Shown: piece after piece, positions 25,332 to 42,781 of the stretch
Layout of the letters: each line of letters begins with the position of its first letter
How positions within the stretch are numbered: position 1 is the stretch's first letter
Assembly (NCBI GenBank): GCA_032718475.1
Contig: JAUCBJ010008912.1
Location: forward strand, 1 to 64,000
Length of the DNA stretch: 64,000 nucleotides
Reading direction: 5' to 3'
Source of the DNA: Nemertoderma westbladi
Lineage: Eukaryota > Xenacoelomorpha > Nemertodermatida > Nemertodermatidae
Notes under the pieces: generated by a model
Database searches by the model: none
What the model saw: only the letters and a program-made list of their open reading frames with translations
What the model was told of the DNA's origin: nothing
Made by a program: the position numbers and the translations under genes

Positions 25332-25904
25332 TAATAACTAATAATAACTAATAATAATAATTAATTATAATATATTATTTAGCCGTGTAAATTAATATTT
25401 ATTCTAACCAATTTTTCTGTAAATAATTTGTTATTTTTGTATATTTTTTATAGTAATATCAAATAGTATTTAATTAATTAATATAAATTATGAAATATGT
25501 TAACTATAGTTACATTCTTGGTTTCCAATATTTATTTTTAAAGGAGAAAAGCCATGTTTTTTTCCAAAGCATGTCAAAATACATTATATGTTATATAACA
25601 TTTAACAGATAGAGTGACTTCGCACGCAATCAAAAGTCATCATTCTCCAGGGGAAAATCGACAATAATTGGAGAAAATTGAAGGGAAAAATAGGGGAATC
25701 TGTAACCTGTTCTATTGACTTAAGTTTATTGTTTTTGTTAGAATAACGCGCCACCGTACCCTGGTCCTTTCCCTTAATTGTCTCGTAATATTTGTTTGAA
25801 TTCTGAGAATAACTGCAACCGGCAAATTTACATTTTCAAAAATTTTGACATTGTGCAACAATTTGTAATTATCACGCGCCCAAACACAATGATAATACAT
25901 GAAT
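25332..25904. other. AT-rich 3' flank of the SAM/retropepsin gene
   Basis: Starts with a short ataataact repeat and is otherwise AT-rich with no ORF of interest. No clear AATAAA was found close to the stop codon. Confidence 0.4.
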
Positions 25905-26440
25905 ACAGTATATATAACACGGTTTAGGACCCGCTCTCTACGAGTGATTTCGTCACAAATCCCACATTAAATATTAAATGTAGATATTTGTGAGATTTGG
26001 GACATTTTCTGATTTATGAAACCAAATTCAAGTTACCCACTGCTATTTATTCGGACACGACTTATATAATTTGAAAATCTAGGCACCTAAAAACTAAAAT
26101 ATATTCTGTACAGTAGATAATGAAACTCATTGCACCTGAGCCACGATTAGTGGGCGTCGGAAGGGCCCATCTGCCGTGGGAAAATAACTAGGGCCCTTTT
26201 TTTTAAGGTTATAAACCCTTTGGGTTGATTAGGAAGACGAATATAAAGGTTGGCGGATTATTAAACACTTGTGGGAAATTCGGTAATTCTAACAATTGGT
26301 ATAATGTCGGTCGCAAGTGTATCTAGAAAATTTGACGGCCAATTATTTGCCTAAATCTCCAAATGTTTTTTACGGTATTCCCAGATGAATTTCCATTCCT
26401 TTTGTATTTCCATGACAATAGATATACTAATAATCTAAGC
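25905..26440 (+). repeat. Interspersed repeat A, copy 2
   Basis: Begins around tatatataacacggttta and is nearly identical to copy 3 (34,830-35,420) over several hundred bases, including cacctgagccacgattagtg and tctgccgtgggaaaataact. It ends about 65 bp before the LINE at 26,507. Confidence 0.9.
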
Positions 26441-26841
26441 AACACTGTGCATCTCATCTGAATAATGAATGGATTGGCTGTGGCTCCTTTCATGAATAAT
26501 TTTTGTCAAGTACAATGAACACATATCCAATCAGACTCTATACAACATTGGAGGTGTTTGATTTGTCTCGCCCTAGCTTGACACTTGAACGGAACTGCCT
26601 CCGATTTGCAGGACATTGCTTTCGACGAGAGGACCAGCCATTGGATAATCTTGTGCTTTGGCGGCCGCATGGAGCGAATAAGCATGGTGGACAGCCCACG
26701 ACTTTCTTGAGACGCATCTTAAAGGACACTGGCCTTGAAGATACGGATGAACTAGCAAATGTCATTGGTGATAGGGAGTTGTGGCGGCGCAATTTTGTCG
26801 ACAAGCCGGCACAGCATTCTTAATATATATGTAATATATAT

Positions 26842-27105
26842 TACTACTACTACTACTACTAGGATCGGCATGCTGCAATGCAGCTGCATTTTTAAGAATG
26901 CTGTGCCGGCTTGTCGACAAAATTGCGCCGCCACAACTCCCTATCACCAATGACATTTGCTAGTTCATCCGCATCTTCAAGGCCAGTGTCCCTTAAGATG
27001 CGTCTCAAGAAAGTCATGGGCTGTCCACCATGCTTATTCACTCCATGAGGCTGCCAAAGCACAAGATTATGCACTGGCTGGTTCTCACGGCGAAAGCAAT
27101 GCCCA
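26842..27105 (-). mobile_element. TAG-1 LINE copy nested in another TAG-1 LINE
   Basis: On the minus strand it reads ORF C-terminus, stop, family 3' UTR and a tail of about six TAG units (26,843-26,861). Perfect 13-bp direct repeats atgtaatatatat flank it (26,829-26,841 and 27,106-27,118), so it inserted into the 3' UTR of the plus-strand copy. It is only 264 bp long, strongly 5'-truncated. Confidence 0.92.
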
Positions 27106-27154
27106 ATGTAATATATATAAAGCAGCTGCAACGCAGCATGCCGATCGTACTACT

Positions 27155-33919
<6,765 letters not shown>

Positions 33920-34005
33920 CCCAAACTGATTTTGAAATTGTTTATGATACCGGTATGAGTTCCTGACTCTACTGTCCCACCCTTGTGTCGGCGTTGGCCA
34001 GCAAG

Positions 34006-34140
34006 ATGGACGGCGATGCTTCTGCCCCAACAAATACTGGGCGTTTCCGTGCCGATCTCGACCCTCTTATGCACATCAGGGAGGCCCGCAGCAGCGCGAA
34101 GCTGAACTGCCTCCGCACCCAGCTCACGCACTCCGAGTAG
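34006..34140 (+). other. Small ORF (44 aa) in a GC-richer patch; doubtful
   Basis: ATG at 34,006 opens MDGDASAPTNTGRFRADLDP and the frame closes at TAG 34,138-34,140. The patch 33,980-34,230 is markedly GC-richer than its surroundings. No family recognised; it may be an exon, a fragment of an element or chance. Confidence 0.15.
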
Positions 34141-34190
34141 CGCAGCTCGCGCCGGTCCGCTAGCCAGACAGCTAGTCAGCATGCAATCAG

Positions 34191-34250
34191 TGATCAGCTG
34201 ACAACTGTCAGCTGATCAGCAGGTTTCGCCCCACCCCAATGGGTATATAA
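34191..34250 (+). promoter_or_regulatory. Palindrome followed by a TATA box
   Basis: Arms tgatcagctgaca and tgtcagctgatca (34,191-34,203 and 34,206-34,218) form an inverted repeat with a 2-nt loop and contain CAGCTG E-box cores. A TATA-like tatataa lies at 34,244-34,250. Could be a promoter reading towards 34,280, but no gene follows. Confidence 0.3.
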
Positions 34251-34319
34251 TGGCTATAAGTTTGGTACAATTTCAAAGCATTTTATACTAGGGTTGTTTG
34301 GCGCGGACGTGGTGTGGTG

Positions 34320-34533
34320 TTCTAGAATATCGAAAAAAAAATGAAGACGTAAATTGATATAATTCTAAGGTTTTTTTAGTCAATTCTAGAATATTAGTTA
34401 CGAATAATGGAGAAACAATATGTAGAGTTTTAAACGTTCAGCCAAGGACTTCTAGAACATAGTATATATTCTAGAATATATACTATGTTCTAGAAGTCCT
34501 TGGTTCAGCTAAATAATAATTAATATTCTAGAA
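34320..34533. repeat. 62-bp perfect palindrome within a cluster of six TTCTAGAA motifs
   Basis: 34,442-34,503 is a spacer-free perfect inverted repeat centred on tctaga, with arms starting ccaaggacttctagaacata. TTCTAGAA occurs at 34,320, 34,384, 34,450, 34,469, 34,488 and 34,526. TTCnnGAA is the core of heat-shock elements, but a foldback DNA element is at least as likely. Confidence 0.85.
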
Positions 34534-34829
34534 TAAAGACAATAAAACATCAGAATTATAGCGGTAAATAATATATATTATAAGATATTATGTAAGATAT
34601 TAGTAATAAATTTTGATAATATCTTTGCCACTTTTTGGTTAAATTTATAACGGTTTTCTGATTTGGAATCTGCAGATGAAGGCGGTTCTAATGATATCCA
34701 GATTACATTCCAAAGACGAAAAATAAAGTCTACGGAAGTGGTTAATATTAAGTTTTATTGAAATTTGAAAAAAATTTGGGGGGGGGGGGGGGGCTCCGAC
34801 CCCCTAAAAATGGTTGTTGTAAGGGTTAT

Positions 34830-35420
34830 GTTGTATATAACACGGTTAAGGTCCCGCTACGTGTGATTTCAGCCACAAATTCCAATATTAAATGTAACGA
34901 TATTGCGTGAAATTTGGGTCATGTTTCTTATTTATGAAACCAAATTCAAGTTACCCACTGCTATTTATTCGGACACGACTTATTTAATTTGAAAATCTAG
35001 GCACCTAAAAACTAAAATATATTCTGTACAGTAGATAATGAAACTCATTGCACCTGAGCCACGATTAGTGGGCGTCGGAAGGGCCCATCTGCCGTGGGAA
35101 AATAACTAGGGCCCTTTTTTTTAAGGTCATAAACCCTTTGGGTTGATTAGGAAGACGAATGAATATAAAGGTTGGCGTATTATTAAACTCTTGTGGGAAA
35201 TTCGGGAATTCTAACAATTGGTATAATGCCGGTCGCAAGTGTATCTAGGAAATTTGACGGCCAATTATTTGCCTAAAATCTCCAAAAGTTTTATACGGTA
35301 TTCCCAGATGAATTTCCATTCCTTTTGTATTTCCATGACAATAGATTGACTAATAATGCATGCACCACTGTGCATCGCCCACTACATATACAATACTGTA
35401 AAGCATTACGATCACGTTTC
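34830..35420 (+). repeat. Interspersed repeat A, copy 3
   Basis: Starts around gtatataacacggttaaggt and matches copy 2 closely as far as ccatgacaatagat, then copy 1 near gatcacgtt. A poly-G run with ctccgacccccta precedes it (34,780-34,805), as a poly-G element also precedes copy 1. Confidence 0.9.
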
Positions 35421-35574
35421 TAATTTATTATTTATAGTAACTTACTGTAATTTCCGAATGTTTTTTTTTTCAGTTTCGTTAGTTATTTAGGTATTTTTTT
35501 TTTTTATTTTTTTTTATTTTTTTTTATCCTCTCATTACTATTATTTCCAATAACACATAATAATTTAAGAAATT

Positions 35575-35688
35575 ATACTTATACATAAGCAAATATACTT
35601 ATACATAAGCAAATATACTTATACATAAGCAAATATACTTATACATAAGCAAAATATACTTATACATAAGCAAATATACGTCATATAT
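35575..35688. repeat. 20-bp tandem repeat (atacataagcaaatatactt)
   Basis: Five to six nearly identical 20-bp copies in AT-rich DNA, one with an extra A. Confidence 0.93.
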
Positions 35689-35757
35689 GTGTATTTTATA
35701 TAAATATGTTACTGTTACATAGTGTGGCTTGACCAAGCATGCACTAAGTATTGTATA

Positions 35758-38505
35758 CTACTACTAAGTCGAGCGAACTCGGACAGTGGGAATGAGATCC
35801 TTCCAGGCTTCCCAATTCTCCATAGTTGTCGCAATTTCGTTTCTCCCAAAGTTCAGTATCCCTTTCAAGTTGATCTATATATGTTATGGCCGGTCGTCCA
35901 CGACTACGCTTTCCATGAGTTGGTTGCCAGAAAAGTAGATCTGGTATGACATCGTCTTTACTTCGCCAGCAGTGCCCACTGAATCTTAATCTGCGTTCAC
36001 GGAGAGTGGTTGATACAGGTGGTATTGTACCATAAAGCTCGGCGATTGTCATGTGTTGTCTCCAGCTGATGTTTAGGGCTGCCCTTAGTAGTCTTGTGTA
36101 GCAACAATCAATTCGTTGTTCAAGTGATTTAGTCAGTGTCCAGGTCTCACCCCCGTATAAAAATACGCTTTCCACTGTGGCTCGAAAGAACTTAGTCTTC
36201 AGGTGCCTGGCTGGGGAGATCTGATTTCCAGATGGTATCATTTGCTACTCTCTATCCATGATCCAAGGTACTGGAAGTCGTCAACCTTCCTTAGTTGATT
36301 ATTATCAATGGTTGTCAAGTTTCCATCAACATTAAAGGTCATGAATTCGGTCTTGGTAGCATTGATATGCAATCCAACCTCCTTAGCAGCCCTCTCCACT
36401 TTATTTAGTAGAAGCTGTGCATCTGCTAGCGTATTAGAGAGCAGGGCAATGTCATCCGGGAAGTCGTCGTCTGTGACTGTAGTTGCCGGATATCTACTAC
36501 TTCTGCGTTCTTGAAGTGTGAATCCCAGATCTCCACCCTTTGTGGCCGTCCTCATTGCGTAATCCAGTACAATTACAAATAGTAATGGTGCTAATGTGTC
36601 ACCTTGCATTACGCCAGCCACGATTGAGAAAAACTCAGTTTCACCATCTGGTGAGAGTACCTGTGCTTCTGTGTCACAATATAACAATCCAATCAATGCC
36701 AGCAATGATTACTTCTGCTATTCCATAAGCTCTTAGGATTTCAAGCATTTTACCTCTATGGATGGAGTCGAATGCCTTCTTGAAGTCCACAAAAGTCATG
36801 ACTGCGGGGAGATTCTTTGACTTAATTCCTTCAATCAGTCTCCGTAGTGCAAGTATCTGAGCTATTGTTGATCTACTTGGTCGAAATCCGTTTTGGCTCT
36901 TACGCAGTAGTTTCTCTATGTGAGGCGTAATCCTATATAGAATCATTTTATTGTATATTTTGGCAGCTACCACAAGCAGACAGATCCCACGATAGTTTGT
37001 TGGTATACCGAGGTCTCCTTTCTTGAGGAGAGGCTTTAGTTGACCTTTAGTCCAAATTGGTGGAGGCTTTTCCCCTTTTAACATCCGGTTGCAAACATTC
37101 AATAATGGTCTATTTAGCACTCCGGTTTTCCATACCTCTGCTGGAATTTCATCTAATCCACTCGCTTTATTATTCGACATGCTTTTAATGCTTCTTTGGA
37201 GTTCGGCAGGTGTGAAGTCCCCTGTCTCTATAGGTAGTGTCTTGTCATATATTTTCCTTGACCTCGATGTTTGGTGGCTGCCCAAGCAAGTTGCTGAAGT
37301 GATTTCTCCACTTCCCCACACGTTCTTCGGGGCTATCGGCTTTGAGGCGCCCCTTTGCACAACTTTTCCGACCAGATACCTCATTCACAGTTTGCCAGCT
37401 AAGTCGTGATTGTTGCTTTATGTGAGCAGTTGTAATTGCTTCAATTTTATCCTGTATGTACTTTTCCTGGCTGATGTTGTAGGCCAATTTAAGATCATCC
37501 TTAGCTTTCTCAACCTTGTTAATGTTTTCGGTTGTTGGTTGTTCGGTTTTAACTTTGTAGGCTATCTTAAGATCTTCTCTCTTACAAGTAACCTCAGAGT
37601 TTTGCCATGGCACATATTGTTTTTGTTTGGGTTTCTGGGGGATATGCCTCTTAGCTGATTCCTTGTGGGCTTTTATTATATTCTGGTATATTGAATCGGT
37701 GGACTGGTCTTCATCTATTGACTGAAGTGCTTCAAAGCGGTTTTGAACTTATATTGTGTAAGCATCCTTTACTGCATTGTCAGTTCTGAGTTTCCCCCAG
37801 TCATAGTTGATTTGCTTGCTTGTCCTGGGTTTGCTGGCTCTCAAACTGAGTCTGATCTCTGCAGTCACAATTCTGTGGTCCGAACCAATTAGGTTGAACG
37901 AGCTGTATGCCTCGCAGTTGATCATGCTGTTTCTCCACTTTATGTTTATAAGGATGTAATCCAGTTGTGCTTTGGTTCCATTAGGGTATTGAAAGGTCCA
38001 TAGCTTCCCCTTACTCTTTTCGAATGTGTTGTTTGTTGGTATCAATTCACATTCTTCAATTAGGTCTAAAAGTAAGTGCCCATTTCTATTAGAACTGGTG
38101 TTATATGTGTATGTGTAACCCTTGATGCCTTCTGGGGCAATTTGAGCATTAAGGTCACTAGCAATGACTTTAACATTGTGTTTCGGAATGTCCTTTATAA
38201 GTCCAGTCAGATCTTCATAAAACTTGACTGCTTGATCTGGCTCTGAGGCATTGGTTGGACTGTAGCAACATATTACTGTTGTCTTGGGATTCCCCTAAAA
38301 TGTTGCGATCATAACCCTGGAATTTATAGATTCGATGTTGTTTAGGGTCTTAAGTGTAAATGGGCTTAGCATAATTCCTACTCCTCCAATTGATGCATTG
38401 GCCGAGTTTCTTACTGCTGAGCTTGTTACTAACGTCCATACATTTCCAATGTCATTGTACTTCATGGCAGTGTCTTCATGACAAATCCGATGTTCTTGGA
38501 TGCAG
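35758..38505 (-). pseudogene. Second TAG-tailed LINE (endonuclease-RT), 5'-truncated and frameshifted
   Basis: Read on the minus strand: endonuclease start with IQEHRI (38,295-38,505), endonuclease end with LIGSDHRIVTAEI (37,749-38,045), linker (37,245-37,613), RT fingers and palm (36,674-37,384, with QNGFRPSRSTIAQILALR and FVDFKKAFDSI), then MQGDTLAPLLFVIVLDY and a catalytic box that reads FPDDIALLSN instead of the usual (F/Y)ADD (36,238-36,705), and a C-terminal region (35,744-36,241, LRFSGHCWRSKDDV). Stops and frameshifts separate these blocks. The copy starts just before the QEHR motif. Perfect direct repeats aagtattgtata (35,746-35,757 and 38,506-38,517) mark the insertion. In the final frame the protein ends VRVRST and its TAG stop is also the first unit of the TAG tail. 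Confidence 0.92.
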
Positions 38506-38517
38506 AAGTATTGTATA

Positions 38518-39097
38518 TACATTATACAATCCCATGCCCTATACAACTATACAAGTATACACCGGTTGATATTCATTAAATGTAATATAGCACTATATGG
38601 TTGAAAATATGCTGCTGCAGCTACCAGCTTGAGAACACGTTCGTGGGGCCTTCGCACAGCACGAGAGCCTAAATTAGAAAGTACATTATACTAATCTATA
38701 TTAGATATACGAAAACTGTCTTTTCTAAAATATATATGAGTGAAGGCGATGCTATCAGTTTGCGATAAACTAGTTGTAAAAACAGAGATCCATTTCAGTT
38801 TGCCCTTACACACTTTAACTGTCATTTGTAAACCTTCTAACTGGGGCTATTTAAGTTAAGTATGACATTTTTAGTTTTACAATACTCTTCTCCTTCATTA
38901 GCCTCATTGCGCTCGTCCTGTTTTGTCTTAAAATAATTTCCCTAAACGGAGACTAACGACCTTTATAACTATGCAAAGTCTCGAAACTGTAAGAGTAACT
39001 GCTGATTTATGGCAGATGGATACTCGTACATACTACATACATACCAAGTTTCGTTTAATTTCATCAAGGAATAACCGAGTTATTAGCGATCAAAAAT
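38518..39097. other. AT-rich spacer between two LINE remnants
   Basis: No ORF and no repeat recognised. Confidence 0.4.
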
Positions 39098-41205
39098 TTA
39101 TATATAAAATATATTAAAATTTGGACTAGCTGAAAACTTTTCGCAGTAAATGTAGTATTTTGCTATCATAACAACCAAATTTACTAGTTTCGGTACCGGA
39201 GAACTGAAACCAAAGATAAGTGACTTACAAGAAACATGTAGTTCTAACCTTGTCTTTCGTAGCCACCAGGTTTTTACCTCACAGAGAAACCCTTTCACAT
39301 GTTCACACTCCCAAAAAAGGTGCATATAGCTTTCCTCGTCAGTATGACAAAAAATACCAATCTAAGCTAAGTAGCTGTTTGTGGGTAGTCTCCTGTGTAA
39401 AAGATGATACTGAAAGTTCTACAATTATGTTGAGCGAGCCAATTTATAGTAATGTTTCCAATCTTTGGTTGCAATTAGAGTGTTCAAATCATTCATCCAT
39501 TTTTCCATTGCTTTTGTATTTGTTTGTATTTTTTCATGTATGAAAGTGAGGTATGTGCGTTTTGTTGACCCCACTCCTAAAATATAATTAGCTTTTATAA
39601 AGGCTGGACCTTGAATTTTAGTTCTTAGTTTCTTTCTGTAGTTCGGCGTAATAGCATCGATGAGACTTATATAATGGAACTGATTGTTAGCTGGAATACC
39701 ATATGTACTTGCCATCTGCACTGCATCTCTTCAAATGTCATAAAGCGATTGATATCTGGTGCAATTAAGTGGCACAATAAATATACTCCTGTTGAGATCC
39801 AATCTGGCCAAAATAGTGGTTTATTGTTAATTTTTATTTTGGAATTGAGCCAGATGTAATCAGAATTTATTATTTTTGTTTATTGTAGGTCTGTGTCATT
39901 CTGATCACATGCATTATTAAGTTTGCACCAGATAGCAAGAAATTCTTCCCAGAATTCATTTTTACACAGGCCCATACCTAACATCCTTCTCGTGTAAGTT
40001 ACGGTAACACATGAAAATCTCATTATTTATACTTTTTGTAAAGCTATTTCTTGCGAGTTCGTTCCATATAACTCCATTTTCTCTTTTAGAGATATTAGCT
40101 ATCCATTTTTTTTCCATTTTCCATTTTTCCATTCATATTCCATTTTCTGACTTTTTTCATACTCCACTACGTCTGGCAGTTTTATACCCCCATTTGTAAA
40201 ATCCGCAATTAGTATATATATTATGTTTGAATTTTGGAGGTTTTCCTTCCCTCAAAAAGTCTTTTATAATGTCATTTATATTGTTCATGCTAGTTTGCGA
40301 TGGTGTTTTCAAGCACGAGAAGCTATACATAAATTTTGGCAGTTTGAGTGATTTAATTATTTTAGCTCTACCTAAAAGTGTCAGGTTATGGTTTCTCCAT
40401 AAATTTATTATCTTTTTAACTTTTTCAATACATCGTGTAAAATTCATTTTTTTCTATTTTGGTAGTATCAGATGATATTAAAACACCAAGAACATTGAAG
40501 GTTGATCCGTCTCTAACCATTTTAATTTACGATATTGGCATAGCTTTATTCTAGAATTCTTTGTTTTGCCTATACGGATAATTTCGGTTTTGGATTCATT
40601 TAGTTCGAGTCCTGAGACCAGAGCAAATTGTTCTAATAAAACTAGTAGGAATTCTAGAACATCAGCGTCGTCAATTATAGAAAAATTTATATCATCGGAG
40701 TACTCTGACACTTTATTTTCCAGATTATTGACACCAAATCCAACGATATTGTCTGTACATCTAACTGCTTCGCTAAGATTTCCACGGCAAGCACAAAAAG
40801 ATATGCAGGCAGGGGACATCCCTGGCGGACTCCCCTCCATGGAGAAAATGTTCTGGAAAAAACCATTGTTCTGTATAGAAAGTTTAAATTTTTTGTTGTA
40901 CAAAACATTGAACCAAATAATAAACGAATTTGGAAAGTTTAACGATAATGTTTCCTTAATAAAATCCCAGTCTATAGAATTGAATGCCTTTCTGAAGTCC
41001 GCATTGACTAAAAGACCAGATTCATCCTCTTCCTCCAGTTAATCATCTATAACTCTACGAAATGTTTTCTCCGATATAACTGCCTTTTATAAATCCTGTC
41101 TGGTCTCTATTAATAATGTTAACTAAAACTCTTACTAGACGGTTTGCGAGAAGTTTAGTAAGAATTTTATAGTCGGTGTTAAGTAATGTAATAGTGTCTG
41201 ACATG
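39098..41205 (-). pseudogene. Tx1/L1-like LINE remnant (RT to C-terminus)
   Basis: Minus-strand blocks in order: [20 protein letters not shown] and [14 protein letters not shown] (near 41,205-41,080), a palm motif with DFRKAFNSIDWDFI (about 41,030-40,980), RGVRQGCPLPAYLFVLAVEI (about 40,830-40,770), then KVSEYSDDINFSI, where YADD has become YSDD (about 40,710-40,670), ALVSGLELNESKTEIIRIGK, then a thumb region at 40,157-40,447 (NHNLTLLGRAKIIKSLKLPK), 39,425-39,721, and a terminal MHLFWECEHVKGFL at 39,098-39,325. Frames change repeatedly and there are stops, so it is inactive. The RGVRQGCPLSPYLF pattern and the 'GRAKII/SLKLPK' thumb are typical of Tx1/L1-type elements. The endonuclease end is missing; it breaks off at about 41,205 in simple-repeat-rich DNA. 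Confidence 0.85.
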
Positions 41206-41607
41206 AAGGAAGCACACCACCGAGCTAAAATTATTTTTATCGGGGTTTTCGGGGTCGCTGATTACATTTTCGATGTCAGTATTAAATATTTGGTAGAATG
41301 TAGTCCGTCCGTCTGTCGGTTGTCTGTCTGTCTCTCTGTTTTAAATTTTGACAGAAAGATTAGCAGACAGACAGATATTCCACGATAAGAGAGAAGAGAT
41401 CTCTCTAAGCCGTTTTCAGATTTGAAATCCCCGTTAAATTTGATTTTAAAATTAAATTTTGTCCTGTCTGATATGGAGATGTATTCTATACAGTTGTAGG
41501 CCAAACCTGTAAACTGGAGTCACACTCTGAATAATTTAGTAAAATTATAAATTATTTTACTCTGGTCGACATTTTGATGATTTACTTAACTTTTTATGAT
41601 TCCAAAT

Positions 41608-42206
41608 TCCCCTTATTATATTAAACTTTCACGTCATTTTTTATAAAGTACTTCCTCGATTATAAACTAATGAACGGACCATAAACATTTAATTAATAAT
41701 TAAATCTCTGTACGGGTAAAAAAGGTACAAAAAGGGCAATATAATTAATTGGTGTTTATAGGGGCGGCGGTATTTGATACCAACCTGTCCTGAACCGATC
41801 CTTCTTGGCACCTACCCACTACACTCGGACCCTGGATACGTGAGCTATTATGGCCCCCTTTCCCACACGCACACGACATACATTTATCTTCCTGTTACAA
41901 ACCAGTTTCCTACACGCGGACCAGATAGGCGCAGTTTAACTTGGTAAATTTGAGTGATAGAAAATATGTCGTGGCAATCAAACCACGAAATGGAGGCCCC
42001 ATCACTCAAGTTGAGGGATACCAGTAACGGTGCAGGTGTACGTGAGGTCGTCGGCCCTCTTGTCAATCACTGCTTTAGCTGACTTATTATACAGTAAACA
42101 AACACCTGTCTGAAAGAAGATATACACAATGTCTGTATTGTTTGTTTGTTGCGATAAACACTGAATCAAAAGGTTATTGTTTATCCTTCAGATGTCAATC
42201 TTATAA
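41608..42206 (-). repeat. Interspersed repeat B, copy 2 (inverted)
   Basis: Reverse complement of 22,049-22,645 over about 600 bp, with a few small indels. The two copies form an inverted pair 19 kb apart. Confidence 0.88.
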
Positions 42207-42781
42207 TATCTAGGCTTCGCTTCATTTCCGGCTAAAACGAACAGTAGCAACGTTATTTTCAATAAGTTTAGAATTAATTAATTTTCACAAAATTTATCTG
42301 CTCCTTTCCGTCCAGTTCGCATCTGTTCATTGAATGGTCTCTTCCAATTCGGCAACTATAGATTTTGGAGACATAAAAATAATACTAAATTATATTAAAT
42401 TATATTCTATTAAATTATCGACATTTTATTAAATTATATGAAATTTATATTAAGTTAAGAGTTTCGGAGAATCCTTTTAATTAAGGGGGTGGGGAGGGGG
42501 CGCTATAATGATACAGTCAATGAAAACTAATACTTACATACTTACCAATACAGCACGACTTGGTCAAAATTGAATAATTTTTGGTATAAGGGTCAATCGA
42601 TAACTGGAGGTTGTTTAAAGAAATAGTATAGTATTATATATAGTATTATAATTCTAATAATTTAGTGCTAATTAGTATCATAAAATTATTACTATTACTA
42701 AAAACACTACTCATCTTACAAACATTACTTATATAACTAGTTATTTATAATTTAACTAGGTATTTATAATTAGGATATATG

